Source: Cordylochernes scorpioides (Eukaryota > Arthropoda > Arachnida > Pseudoscorpiones > Chernetidae). Taken from it: a stretch of 64,000 nucleotides of DNA. The position numbers and the translations under genes are program-made. Positions 1 to 10,799 of the stretch are shown piece by piece (positions within the stretch are counted from its first letter, which is position 1; every line of letters starts with the position of its first letter). Where the stretch lies: positions 18,548,446 through 18,612,445 of the forward strand of contig CP092882.1 of NCBI GenBank assembly GCA_030710605.1, written 5' to 3'. The notes beneath the pieces were generated by a model. That model worked only from the letters and a program-made list of their open reading frames with translations. It was not told the DNA's origin and searched no databases.

Positions 1-240
1 GGAATAAGCAAAAAAAAAAAAAAGACCAAATCCAAATAAATAAATAGTGTGTGACGTTTAAGTAACAACGTTGTTATCATCTTCAGACAAAAGTTCTGAA
101 TGAGGTCCATTGAAGTCTATAAAAATGACAAGGCACAATTTGGATTATAGATTATAAACACAAGGTAATAAAACCAAATCCAAATAAATATATAGTGTGT
201 GACATTTTGGTAACAGCGTTGTTACCATCTTCAGCACTTT
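1..240. repeat. Two degenerate family 1 arms
   Basis: Two same-direction half elements with decayed minus-strand cores at 53-86 and 201-234. The first bases resemble a SINE tail. Confidence 0.6.
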
Positions 241-295
241 TGTCACTCAGGGACAAAAATAAAGTCTTTGGTGTTGCCGGTCGTCTATTTTTTTT

Positions 296-420
296 AAGGA
301 GACAGAGGCAATTTTGTTCACTCTTGTTTATCTTGTGTGTCTTCAATAAAGGTCACTGTGTATCAAATATCTTTCAAAGTTATTGTATCAATTCCAATAT
401 ACATGGTAAAACATAAAAGT
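296..420. repeat. Unclassified short repeat, 3 copies
   Basis: GGCAATTTTGTTCAC ... TCTTCAATAAAG ... TATCTTTCA blocks shared with 13765-13890 and 60845-60980. The copy at 13765 abuts the Tigger-type transposon. Confidence 0.55.
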
Positions 421-870
421 TTTGTTCCTGAATTTACTTTACATAATGACCATACTCTGACCAATTTTTTTCTGAATCAGGTGCCATATAGTTTATTTTT
501 TTCTTCAAACTATTTTGACAGGAAATCTGATGTTCCCTTAATAATAATTTTTTAAAAAAGGAGTTCCTTTTATTCCCACTTAACCAACCTAGCTGATATA
601 GTGTGTATGGACTAACAAATGGAACGTTATGATGCTATCTTTTGAGTAAATCGCACAATTTTATTTTTTTACATTAATGCAGTTTTCAAATAAAATTACG
701 GTTTAACCTCTTCAATTCAACCCAATAAGGCTATTTTCTTTAATTTAACTAAATATTCTGATCCCTTTGGGTGTTAAAGAAGTTTGACCTATATAAAAAA
801 AATGTAGACTATACAATATATACGAAAATAATATCAATATAATGGTAGATCAACCAGGAGGTTAATTTAA

Positions 871-1240
871 TCTTCTTCTTCTTCTTTCTTATCTCCACTC
901 AATCATATTAGGGTATCAAGCTTGTAGAGCTTGAGACTTGACAACCATCATGACTGGGTGAAGTAGAATGCGTCTGCCTTTGTCATTAAGACTGGGAGCA
1001 CTACTCAGTGGCAAGCCGATTTAGCTCCAATATGAAATGGCCGCCTCTGACATGAGGAACAGACGCCATGTGCAGCCGCTCCTAACATAGAGTACAAACG
1101 CTGCTCATCCTATATCCCTGGATTAGGAGCCCTTACAGGGTACTATCAGCCGGGCCAGCTGAGCCCAGGTTTTTTACCGAGCTTGTTACTGCTCCCCCTC
1201 CTCCTTCATCCGGGCTTGGGACCGGCAAAGGCGGAGTTGG
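871..1240 (-). mobile_element. Miniature LINE-derived element (leader joined to 3' tail)
   Basis: Minus strand starts CTCCGCCTTTGCCGGTCCCA, a leader typical of some non-LTR retrotransposons, and ends TGAGTGGAGATAAGAAAGAA plus GAA repeats, with no coding body. TAATTTAA flanks both sides (863-870, 1242-1249). Confidence 0.65.
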
Positions 1241-1441
1241 GTAATTTAATGAAAATGGTGAGCCAAACCCTCTCATTTAATTTTTCTTTTCTTGTAGTAT
1301 GGTTAGCTGAAGTAGTTTTAACCCTAGGAGCATAGACTTATGGAAATACTATAATCTTTGCACAAGGAGATAAGAAACAATAACAACAGAAGCATTAATA
1401 TATTTTTCAAATGTGTCAAATTTATTGTCTGTGGGGGGCAG

Positions 1442-1524
1442 GCCTGCAAGTCCCTCTGTATGTGGGTACGAGCCATGGACCTCTATGCCAAGGTCTTCAA
1501 GACAGTGGAGCCTAAGAAGAAGAG
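1442..1524 (+). CDS. DNAH6: Dynein heavy chain exon, end of microtubule-binding domain, PLUS strand
   Basis: 83 bp, acceptor ggggcag, donor AGAG|GTGAGT. Encodes ACKSLCMWVRAMDLYAKVFK and VEPKKKR, the invariant helix that returns from the microtubule-binding domain into the second stalk coiled coil. It follows exon 38 in the protein after one missing block of roughly 50-60 residues, but lies on the opposite strand, beyond the 2871-2970 gap. A separate paralogous gene is possible but less economical. Confidence 0.9.
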
Positions 1525-1575
1525 GTGAGTCCTACCTCCTCAGAGATAAGTAAGTCTACATGGGGTCTGGTCTAG

Positions 1576-1813
1576 GCTAGCGGAGGCAGAGGCTGTCTTG
1601 GCCAATGTGATGGAGGAACTGAAGCTGAAGCAGGATTCCCTATCTCGAGTCCAAGCCCAGATTGCCAAGCTAGAGAGCCAATATGCCCAGTCAGTGGCAG
1701 AGTCTGACCAGCTCAAGAAAACCATTGCCCAGACTGCATCCCGGCTCCAGCGATCCTCCAAGTTGACACAGGGCCTGGCTGATGAGCAGGTCCGATGGAA
1801 GGAGCTGGTTGAG
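1576..1813 (+). CDS. DNAH6: Dynein heavy chain exon, stalk second coiled coil (CC2), PLUS strand
   Basis: 238 bp; its first base completes the Arg codon of the preceding exon 52 bp upstream. Encodes LAEAEAVLANVMEELKLKQD, then a long charged helix and GLADEQVRWKELVE, the typical end of CC2 before AAA5. Acceptor tggtctag, donor GTTGAG|GTACGG. The following AAA5 exons are not found between 1813 and 2870. Confidence 0.93.
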
Positions 1814-1889
1814 GTACGGTGGCTCCTTCACTGGGCAAATGGACCGGTCAACATGGTGGTTTAACATACCTTTATTATTATTACTAGTA

Positions 1890-2049
1890 CAGTAGAACTT
1901 CCCTGTAGAGGACATCTAATTGCAGAGCCAAACTGTCCTTTAAGGAGAGGTGTCCTCTTACCGGAGAGTTGCTTAATTGTAAAAATTGTAATTTTGCAAA
2001 TGAAAACTGTCCTTTGTGGAGAGGTGTCTGTTAAAGGGAAGTTCTACTG
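1890..2049. mobile_element. MITE, CAGTAGAACTTCC family
   Basis: 160 bp, inverted ends CAGTAGAACTTCCC / GGGAAGTTCTACTG, TA flanks at 1888-1889 and 2050-2051. Confidence 0.85.
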
Positions 2050-2870
2050 TAGTAGTACTAGTATATATGTAGTAGTGTGAAGTTAGAATTCCTATAATAT
2101 GTTATTTGTATACTAATTTCTGATATGGAATATACAAATTACCCTGTTATCAACCCACTTTATATATTCTAGAGTTGAAACTATGATTCTTTTCAGACCT
2201 ATATTTAGATTGAGTGAACGTTTTATTCCAATAGGTCAAATATTGTGCAATTGTATGCAGAACAAACACTTATTATTTATTTATATAGATTTTTATATTT
2301 TGTCTAAAATTTATCTAGTGCTATTTATCAGCATTGGTTGTGGTGTAGCCTGAGTTCTTTGCTCATAACTGAAATACATTATAGGCCTGTTTTTGTTCAT
2401 CTAGTGGTTCCCTTACAACCTTTTTAAAAATACATATTAGTGACATAGTTCAAATTTAGATAGATATGTGGGGGATTGGTGTGGCTTGTGGATAGGCCAC
2501 TGATTAAAATAAAATTATTTTTTATAATATAAATTAATTTATTTTATATCTCAAAATAAAGGGAGGAAGGAAACAATGGCCGCTGGGAGAAAGCCTTGTT
2601 GTTCGACAGCGCACGTGCAAAGAGTCTGGGATGCTGGCCGCCGCATGCATAATGAGGTGTTCAAACAATGCGCGTGCCAAGCATCCTGGATGTCACGCGC
2701 TGGTGTTCTCTAACTCACATGCTGGCTGAGACATGGTGTGGCGGCCCACACTACACCTCAGCCAGTAGGATCCTTAGATTTCCTATGTGGACGTAGAAAG
2801 AACTCTTGACTGACTACGTGTTGGTCTGGTGTCTTGTTGGGTTGGTGTCTGGTCCTTGGTTGTTGAGAAA

Positions 2871-2970
2871 NNNNNNNNNNNNNNNNNNNNNNNNNNNNNN
2901 NNNNNNNNNNNNNNNNNNNNNNNNNNNNNNNNNNNNNNNNNNNNNNNNNNNNNNNNNNNNNNNNNNNNNN
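2871..2970. other. Assembly gap of 100 N (contig join with strand switch)
   Basis: Exactly 100 undetermined bases, the usual placeholder for unknown gap size. Dynein exons left of it are on the plus strand, all those right of it on the minus strand. The 300 bp on its left and the first 50 bp on its right are more CpG-rich than ordinary intron and may be repeat ends. Confidence 0.95.
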
Positions 2971-3124
2971 AGGAGAGCCTTGGCTGACGCCCAGTCTTTC
3001 CTTGGACACACATACTGAGTGAGTGAGATCTAAGTGGAAACTTTGTTGTTTCACAAACCTAAGTTTTAAAGACAGAAATTAAGTGACAAATGGGTGAATT
3101 ACTAGTTAAGTTGGATCAGTAATA

Positions 3125-3270
3125 CAGTGGAACTACTTCTCTTTAAAGGACAACATCTACAGGGAGGGAGGTGTCCTTTTACTGGAGACAGCTAATTATT
3201 AAAAAAAAAAAAAGATTTAGAGATAAACTATTCTTTGTAGAGATGTGTTCTCTTGTGAAAGGTTCTGCTG
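3125..3270. mobile_element. MITE, CAGTAGAAC family, diverged
   Basis: Inverted ends CAGTGGAACTACTT and the inverse of CAGCAGAACC, TA flanks. Confidence 0.7.
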
Positions 3271-3634
3271 TATACTTTTTAAACAACAATATTGGACAAT
3301 TTTGAACAGGGATTCATATAATAATTATTATTTTTTAATCTCAAAACAATTTCCTACTGGAATGAGAAAAATAATTGATAGACCTGGCTTATTAATGGTG
3401 AACCCTCCCAGCAGTTTCACTGCTCTACTATTGTATTGACCTGATATGCTTATGTAGCTGGTAATGCCACACTTGAATGGTTTACTTGATTGAAGTCTAG
3501 TTGTTACTTTATTATTCTTCAAACCCCAGATTGTACTTCAGTAAAACCTCCCCGCAGGACCATGTCCCTTGTAAAATGACTAGACCCAACCACTTCAAAT
3601 GAATGACTGCTTTCAGGAGTTATATATATTTTTC

Positions 3635-3830
3635 AATGAATGAAAGGAAGAAAAAAATTGCAACGAGTTTCTTTATTCTGAATGTTGGCGAGCTTTCAGG
3701 CGTTAGCCTATCTTCAGCCTATCTTTTTTGCGAAATCTGCCTGAAGATAGGCTAACGCCTGAAAGCTCGCCAACATTCAGAATAAAGAAACTCGTTGCAA
3801 TTTTTTTTCTTCCTTTCATTCATTGAATAT
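3635..3830. repeat. Inverted repeat with hammerhead-like arms (family 3)
   Basis: Two nearly perfect 85-bp arms. Each arm reads CTGAAGA, stem AGGC/GCCT, GAAAGCTC (plus-strand core 3741-3768; minus-strand core about 3690-3717). Here the palindromic stem III would be AGCU instead of ACGU. Lies between dynein exon 38 and the gap. Confidence 0.6.
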
Positions 3831-3986
3831 CTAATTGCAATTATTTAGGATTTTATTGCGTATTATATATATTTTTAGGTGATCTCTCATATAAAGTAAG
3901 ATTTTATCTTTTCACAACCTAATCCAACTGTAATGTGAACTAAATGGCCTGGAGTTCAAGTAGTCTAGAAGGAAAGCTCAACCTAC

Positions 3987-4222
3987 TTGGATCCCAGAAG
4001 GATGCAGACTGCCTCCATGACCACTTGGACCATCTCTGGCGGCTTGTTAAAGACTCGGACCTCCGAGATGTCATTCTTGTCCAGGGCATTGAGAGCTTTC
4101 ACAGCCTTCTCCAGGGCAGGTAGGGCCTCGTCCAGATCTTTCTGGGCATCTGCCTTGATGGCTGCAGTGGCATCTGCTGTGGATTGAGCAATGGCTTCTT
4201 CCTTCTTCACTATATCCCTCAC
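3987..4222 (-). CDS. DNAH6: Dynein heavy chain exon 38 (stalk CC1 and start of microtubule-binding domain)
   Basis: 236 bp encoding [40 protein letters not shown], then [20 protein letters not shown] and ILLGSK. Ends with two bases over (GGATCCAA|GTAGGT), so a further exon must begin with the last base of Lys and continue PDW-like sequence; no such exon is found on the minus strand to the left. Last dynein exon in this orientation. Confidence 0.95.
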
Positions 4223-4549
4223 CTGCCATATCAGGAAAATTTAGTATTCACTGTTTTAAGAAAAAAAAAAGTGTTACAGAGATGTAATACCAAAACAGAA
4301 GAAACATTATATGAAGGCATTAAATGGAGAGTAGGCTTTATTGAATAAATCTACTCTGTTTTTACAGAAGAAAACATAGATGTTCAGTGAAAAAAACTCC
4401 CAGAGTTTCCTCCTCTCGAGAGACAATTTTTTAAAATAAAAAAATGACTGAGCTAATCCACTCATTAATGAGATGCCATCTCCAAAGGAGGCTGGGAGTA
4501 TCCATGGTTTCTCATGGGAGGATCCTCTAGAGTAAAAGAAGGGGCTAAC

Positions 4550-4717
4550 CTTGTCAGCTTCAGCCTGGTCAATGGTCAGCTGCTCCATGAGTTGCTCAGT
4601 GTCGGCAGACTTCTGCTTCAACTTGGGAGCCAGGGCTGTGAGCTCCACCTCCATGCCTGCCACCAGCTTGTTGGTGTCTATCAACTTGCTCACCCCGTTG
4701 AAGAACTTCTTTTTGTT
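4550..4717 (-). CDS. DNAH6: Dynein heavy chain exon 37 (AAA4 to stalk CC1)
   Basis: 168 bp, 56 codons, phase 0. Begins NKKKFFNGVSKLIDTNKLVA, then ELTALAPKLKQKSADTEQLM, heptad-like helix of the first stalk coiled coil. Acceptor gtgtgtag with the tail of a SINE just upstream (right), donor GACAAG|GTTAGC. Confidence 0.93.
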
Positions 4718-4721
4718 CTAC

Positions 4722-4875
4722 ACACACATTCCTATTTTATCCCTAGGTCATATAAAACAGGCCATGATAATCATGGTAGGGGGTAATAGCTAGCGCCTGC
4801 TTTCATTGCAAGTACACCACATATCTACATATATGAAAAGCAGTTAGAATTTTGCACTTATAAATGTGCCAGAGC
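4722..4875 (-). mobile_element. tRNA-SINE, 5'-truncated
   Basis: Body and 3' end only (TTTATAAGTGCAAAATTC to GGGATAAA), 5 bp upstream of exon 37 and so within its acceptor region. Confidence 0.6.
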
Positions 4876-5270
4876 ACTGTTAGGTTACTTGCACTTACTG
4901 GTGGGTCATTTTTATTTTTCAGAAAAAGGTATAATGCAGGTTATGGTTGTCAAAATATTAAACCATGGCAAAATATAACCAAAGGGGCATGATCTAGTAG
5001 TGTTTTTTTTTTAGACAGCCAGGACTCTTGGGATGGAATCTCACAAATGGCACCATGTGCCTCAAAAGGTCTCGGTCCCCATAACTAAGAGTTATATGCC
5101 AATAAAAGAGAAATTTGCTATGTGAAGACTTGTGATTTACAAGTAAAGAACCTTTGTTGGGGAGAATGGGAATCATTATATCTCCTAGGTGCTACCTACC
5201 TTATAGCAGCATTAGGTGAAAGATATTAGATGAAAAAAAAAATAGTTTGATCTATCATGGGAAGACCTAC

Positions 5271-5955
5271 CATAGCAATCTGCTTGTGTTTGACCCCGAG
5301 GAAGGCAAGGTAGAGGTTGATGAGCTCCAGGTAGCTGGTGGGGGTGGTGTAGTAGGGCCGGTTGAGCTCCTGCTGGAACCTCACCGCCACCTTATTGACC
5401 TTGGCATGGACAGCCATACACATCTGGGACAGTCTGGGGATCATGGAAGTGTCCTCCAGGGTCAGTTTGGAGAAGGAGTTCTCAGCCACTGAGAGCAGGG
5501 CTTCGTAGGGCCACTCGTTGAACCAGTCTATGGTGCAGCAGTTGACCAGAGAGGGGAACATCCTACATCTCACCCTGAAGGCTGATCCTACGGGACTCAT
5601 GGCTAGGACAATGTGGAGGTTCTGCCTCACTCTTGAGACAAAGAAGTTGTACAGGTCGTCTCTGGTCTCTCCAATACCGGCAGCTTTGGCTGCTAGCCTG
5701 ACATTCAGTAGGACCTTCTCAAACTCATCAGGTTCAAAGAGGCTGGGCACCTCCCCGCTGTTGAGGATGTTGTTGATGTCTTCCAGGAACTCCTCTCTCA
5801 CCACCTGGTTGTCTGTGAAGAGGAACACTTTGTTCTCGTTGTTGCTGCCTGTGGCCTGATACAGTTTCTTGAGGTCCTCGTGGAACTCCGAGTAGCCATA
5901 GCCCTTAGTGAGCTCAATCTGGAAGCAGGTGTACATGCAGAGATGGCTGGCCAGT
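5271..5955 (-). CDS. DNAH6: Dynein heavy chain exon 36 (AAA4 body)
   Basis: Longest exon, 685 bp. Runs FQIELTKGYGYSEFHEDLKK, Walker B region KVFLFTDNQVVREEFLEDIN, then MSPVGSAFRVRCRMFPSLVN, CCTIDWFNEWP and TPTSYLELINLYL, all in the order expected for AAA4. One base completes the split Lys codon at the start and the exon ends in phase 0. Acceptor atggcag, donor GCAATG|GTAGGT. GC content is clearly above the flanking introns. Confidence 0.97.
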
Positions 5956-6096
5956 CTGCCATTCACACAGCCACACCCAATGGGTAAATGTTTGGATCTA
6001 ACAAGAGGTCAAATGGTATTTAACCACATACATTTATTCAAAGAAAAAGTTTATCTTTGGATTTTACAGATATTTATTAATTTAATTCTCTACTAT

Positions 6097-6448
6097 AGTA
6101 GGGAACCTCTCTGTAAAGGTCAAGTTGCAGAAACAAATTGTCCTTTTAGAGAGAGACATCCTCTAACCATTGAGCTTCTAATTAGTAATATATGATCATT
6201 TTGGTGGTAAAACTGTCCTTTGTATAGGGGTGTTCACTAGTATGAGTGTCCTCTCATGGAGGTTTTACTATATTTTTAATGAGAAAATCTTAAACATTTA
6301 AAGTTTGAAACAAACAGTAGAGAACTACCACTCTGTAAAATACACTAAATTGCAGAGCCAGTGTCCTTTAGGAAGCTGTAAAATAGTAAAAGTAGTATAC
6401 CTTTGGTGTTGTTAAACTGTCCTTTGTAGAGAGGTGTGTTCTACTGTG
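6097..6448. mobile_element. Two adjacent MITEs of the CAGTAGAAC family
   Basis: 6097-6270 and about 6316-6448, each with the AAACTGTCCTTTGTAxAGAG internal block; ends decayed. Confidence 0.65.
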
Positions 6449-7005
6449 GGAGTGTCAGATGAGAACACTACTAACATGGATAACAGACACCTCACCTGCT
6501 GCCAACCTAAAATAAAAAAGTCTTGTAGAAGAGGTCCAACCCTCACTAGTGAGTTTGGAATTCAATTAGGGCTCTTGCATCTTATATGTACAAAAGCTGA
6601 ATTATTTCTACTTGTATAAACACGTGAAAAAAAGGCACATCTCCTTTCAATAAATATACCAAAAATTAATTTATTAAATGCACCAAAACAATGTATTTAA
6701 TCAATCTTCTTCACACAGACCACACAAATTTGGATTTTTTAAAAGGGTACAACAACAGTTTTGGCACAAATTCTGTCATATAAGCCAACCTGTATACCAT
6801 GCCTTAATATATTTGCATATGAATACCATTCCCTCTTACCATTGTAGTGCTTTCACAGTATGAGCTGTCTCTGACCCACCCTGATCACATCCTGTGTATA
6901 TAGGATAAAGTACCAGTATATCGCAGATAGTTTAAGGTATGGAGAGAGCTCGCGAGGGTAGAAAGGTGTCTACACAATCAAGCAGGATTGGTAGACAGAA
7001 CTTAC

Positions 7006-7166
7006 TTGGTGAGACTCTGTTTACCACAGCCTCCCACCCCCACCAGCAGGGCATTGCCGCGTTCCTGCCGGATGATACGAGCGATGCGGGTAACATGCTG
7101 GATGGCATCCATGAAGAACACCAGCTTGATCTCCTTCGGGGTGGAGAAGTTGTAGTCTTCTATGTA
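7006..7166 (-). CDS. DNAH6: Dynein heavy chain exon 35 (AAA4 P-loop)
   Basis: 161 bp encoding [20 protein letters not shown], then [18 protein letters not shown], the AAA4 Walker A (Cys at a position usually Ser or Thr). Acceptor gttcag, donor CCAA|GTAAGT, with two bases carried into exon 36. Confidence 0.95.
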
Positions 7167-7330
7167 CTGAACACATTGATTGATTTAAATCTCCTGCAAA
7201 TAAAAATGCTACAGGTTACTGGAGATGTGTTTATTTTATCTTTATTAACATAATCTCGAACTTTCATGCATTTCTACTCTTCTACAGGAGTATATAAAAA
7301 ATATATATAAATGCCGGAAAAATGCTAACT

Positions 7331-7638
7331 TTTTTTTTTGCTTATCCCTAGTACACGTGGTACAGGCCATGATAATCATGGTGGGTAGTTAGCGACTGCT
7401 TTTACTGTAAGCGCACCACATGTCTACACATGTGAAAAGCAGACTTTGCACTTACAAATGTGCCAGAGCCCTGTTTGGTTACTTGCACTCGCTGGTGGGG
7501 TTGGACTTTTGCAAGAATCGGGGACCATTGGAGCATTTTTTTTTTTTTTAACAGAAAAAAAGTGTCCAATGCGGAAATCGAACCCGGGTCCTAGTGGTCG
7601 AAAACCAAACAGTTTAACCAGCCTTCCACCGACCCCCC
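7331..7638 (-). mobile_element. tRNA-derived SINE with 12-bp target duplication
   Basis: Minus-strand element: tRNA-like head with B-box GGTTCGATTTCC, body CTGGCACATTTGTAAGTG, 3' end TACTAGGGATAAGC then an A run. AAAATGCTAACT flanks it at 7319-7330 and 7639-7650. Confidence 0.88.
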
Positions 7639-8254
7639 AAAATGCTAACTGATTACGTTAATAAAGATAAAACAAACTCATCTCCAAAAACCTGTAGCCA
7701 TTATTTAATTAACTGCACACATTGACCAACTGGGGAGGCATTGGTTTGGATGGTGAGAAAAAGTATCCAGCTCACAAAATGTGGCACTAGGGACATAAAG
7801 ACAATTGTGTAATGGAATTACAGAAAGGAAGTTTGAAATATTACTTGGCATCAAGATGAAGTAGTGAGATTTGTGTACTCAGCCACACTCTGCCTTGTCT
7901 TCTAAATGACAATACCAGATCAATAACAACAATCAGGGAGAACATACCACACAGAATTCCTCTCACCAAGCTGGATATATGAGCAGAACCGTGTTCAACT
8001 ATAATAGTAAAGCAGTTGGGGAATTAAACCTATGAAACCTCTAGAGGTGGGGGTTCATAATTGATGACCCAGCCCCTTATTGCATTAGGAGCATGGATAA
8101 ATTAGTTAGTTAAGAAAGGTTTATGTGAGAAAAATTACATTTCTCTCTAATTATGCCCTGATATTCATATATTCAAGGTGAAATGTAAGGTATAATGAAA
8201 GACCGTCAAACTATCTAAATATCAAAAACACAAAAGAGTGACAGGGGTACTTAC

Positions 8255-8551
8255 ATCCACCAGAATGGTCTTCACCTTGCTGTGGTCCTTCATCTCCTCG
8301 TAATGCCTGTCTGCCGGGTCTGCCATGAACCTGAGGAAGTCTCCAAATAGAATGGGTTTCTCAATGAGGGAGCCTGAATCTATGGCGTAGGAGAAGTTCA
8401 TGCCGGCCACCTCAGAGAGGAGTTTGACAAACTTCACTCTGTCCTCATTGTCAATCAGCCTGTCATGGAACACCCTCATGCTCTCATGTAGGAACAAGTT
8501 AAACATGCTTTGTCCATTCTTGATGGTCTCTGGGTCACTCTGCATTAGACC
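8255..8551 (-). CDS. DNAH6: Dynein heavy chain exon 34 (AAA3-AAA4)
   Basis: 297 bp, 99 codons, phase 0. Encodes NLFLHESMRVFHDRLIDNED, then EKPILFGDFLRFM and DPADRHYEEM; the HE..RVFHDRL.N.ED motif leads into AAA4. Acceptor ccttgcag, donor GTGGAT|GTAAGT. Confidence 0.95.
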
Positions 8552-8607
8552 CTGCAAGGAACAGAGCTTAGGGGCGAGTCCTACCCAGCAGAAAGAGCAG
8601 CACCTAC

Positions 8608-8910
8608 CTGGATGCTCTTGGAGAGATCTCTTAGATTGAAGATGTAGTGAGACTTGGTGGGAGTGGGCAGGAATTCTCCCAGCATACGAGCGTAGATCTC
8701 TACGGAGGCCTTCACCATGCCATCACACATCTTGAAGATGTCATCTGCAAAGTTGGCAAAGTATCCCCGGGTTATGGAGAGGAAGATCTGCTTAAGGATG
8801 TCTGCGGTGGGCTGGGGGATACTGAAGACGGAGAAGTGGCGCAGCAGTCGTGGCGTGACATTGTTGCGGCCACCACCAGGTGGACCACAGGCAGCGCTCA
8901 GAATCACATT
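8608..8910 (-). CDS. DNAH6: Dynein heavy chain exon 33 (AAA3)
   Basis: 303 bp, 101 codons, phase 0. Encodes VILSAACGPPGGGRNNVTPR, then LLRHFSVFSIPQP and FLPTPTKSHYIFNLRDLSKS, the AAA3 sensor and small domain. Acceptor catgctag, donor ATCCAG|GTAGGT. The intron to exon 34 is 56 bp. Confidence 0.96.
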
Positions 8911-9812
8911 CTAGCATGCACACACAATGTTTGGTTGATGAGATTGTACATTGTTAATATTTCTCACAAATCTTCAAGAAAGTCATGTGAAAAGGCTAAA
9001 GTTCTCTACATATAAATCCTAACCCAATGTCTCTGACAGGTTGAGCTTAATAAAAAGGAAAACATCTCCAGCCAATGTATGGACAAAAATTTTATAAACA
9101 ATATATCGCACACCTATATTTCTAACACTACTATTACAACTAATACTCTATATTTTCATGCATTCAAGTAACAAACATCACAGGAGATCAGTATTAAAAG
9201 AGCATGGTTATGTATAATGAATAAAATATCTTTCTCTTTAAAGTATATGTACATGATGTATAGGTATATATATATATCAGTTTGTTTCCCCTCATAATTA
9301 AGAAGATTAGCTCTGATATATGCCACACAAGGCCACAGTTATCATCTGAAAATCTAAATACTTCTCTCTAAAGGATAAAATCTAATTGCAATAACAAAGT
9401 GTTGTTTAGGGAGAAATGTACTCTATAGTAAAAATGGTCATTTTGCCAATGAAAACTGTCCTTTGTAGAGAGGTGTCCTCTAACGAGAGTGTCCTTTCAT
9501 GAAACTGTAGCCTGGTTTAGGACTTTGGCCCTCATCAGCACAGGGGTGGCTTCTATTTCAAAACATACTATGAAAGGAGTTATGAAATCAGTTGAATTTG
9601 CTGAATAAGCTGATGAAGTGACAAGGCTGATTTCCAGGCTAGAATACAACATAAGGCTCATTTCTTTATCACTACCATTACATTTCGGTCACACACTATT
9701 TATTTATTCTAATTTGGTCTTATTACCTTTTATTTCTAATCTATAATCCAAATTGTACCTTATCATCAGAGTCCTGATTAGTCAGAAGCTGAGATGACAA
9801 AAGGTCACCCAC

Positions 9813-10042
9813 CTCTATTTGCTTCCAAAGTAGAGTCTCCCTATCATAGAAACCCTTGAAGTCCAGGTACTGGCGCAGCAACTCTATGGGGGGCTGAGCA
9901 CCATAGATCTCTGGCTGGGGCATGTTGAGATCATCAATGAAGATTATAATCGTCTTGCCAGGCGGTGCTCCATAGAGATTCTTGCGTTTCTTGTCAAGTT
10001 TGATCTCTATGATCTCCTGGGTGCGGCGGCTGTTGGTCTGGG
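9813..10042 (-). CDS. DNAH6: Dynein heavy chain exon 32 (AAA3 Walker B)
   Basis: 230 bp encoding QTNSRRTQEIIEIKLDKKRK, then TIIIFIDDLNMPQPEIYGAQ and PPIELLRQYLDFKGFYDRET. Phase 1 in, 0 out. Acceptor gtttcag, donor ATAGAG|GTGGGT. A partial palindromic-repeat arm (9685-9770) abuts the donor side of the intron. Confidence 0.95.
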
Positions 10043-10251
10043 CTGAAACCCAATCAGTGATTGGTCTTTCTCTCATACATTACTGAAGTTTTATAAATCT
10101 TCTGTAGAATAAAAGAGAGACCTGCCCTTTCTGCTTTGAAAAATTAATTTTTATATTAATAAAATCAACATCTTACACATTAGAAATCAACAAAAAGGGA
10201 ATTGTCAGCAACTATGAATGGCCAAGAAGTCTCCAGAAGATGTTGACTTAC

Positions 10252-10549
10252 CTGAGAAGTTCATGAAGACAGGAATGTAATTTTCTGTTTTGGAGATCTT
10301 CTTGAGGAGGTCCTGAGCAATGACGGACTTCCCCACTCCAGTTGAGCCGGTGTACAGGATGGGCCGGTTGATCTTCAGCAAGGTCCGCATCAGGAAGCTG
10401 TATTTCACCGTGTCCAGAGTGGGTACCAGGATGTCAAAGAAGTTCATGGCTGGGTTGTAACTGAACACTGGCACCTGCTTTGTCCACAGCTCCAACTTTT
10501 TGTGCCGGAAGTCAGGAAAGTAGTCCCGGATGGCACCAAATGAGGGCAA
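10252..10549 (-). CDS. DNAH6: Dynein heavy chain exon 31 (AAA3 P-loop)
   Basis: 298 bp encoding MNFFDILVPTLDTVKYSFLM, then ILYTGSTGVGKSVIAQDLL, the AAA3 Walker A, and FMNFS. Leaves one base that forms Ala of NFSAQT with exon 32. Acceptor gctcacag, donor TCTCAG|GTAAGT. Confidence 0.95.
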
Positions 10550-10799
10550 CTGTGAGCACCAGACACATTTATCGTATAATTTGGTGGGAAGTACAATGCA
10601 CAACACAACAATTCTAAATGGGAATTTTGTCAAGGTGGATGATGATTAATAAAAAGAAAAGTCACCACTCCCATCCTAGCCATTTTATCAACTAAAATAC
10701 CTCTTTGGCAAATTTTGAGACATTCATTAAACTTTTGTGGAGCTCATGAAATCAAAGACATGGGGTCCATATCACCAAAGCATTGTCTCCATGTGAGAA

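Noticed and set aside
2570-2870. LTR retrotransposon end beside the gap
   Set aside because: CpG-rich and unlike intron, but no terminal repeat pair, primer-binding site or coding could be shown.
5518-5859. Plus-strand 113-codon open frame
   Set aside because: Opposite the AAA4 exon 36; no independent support.
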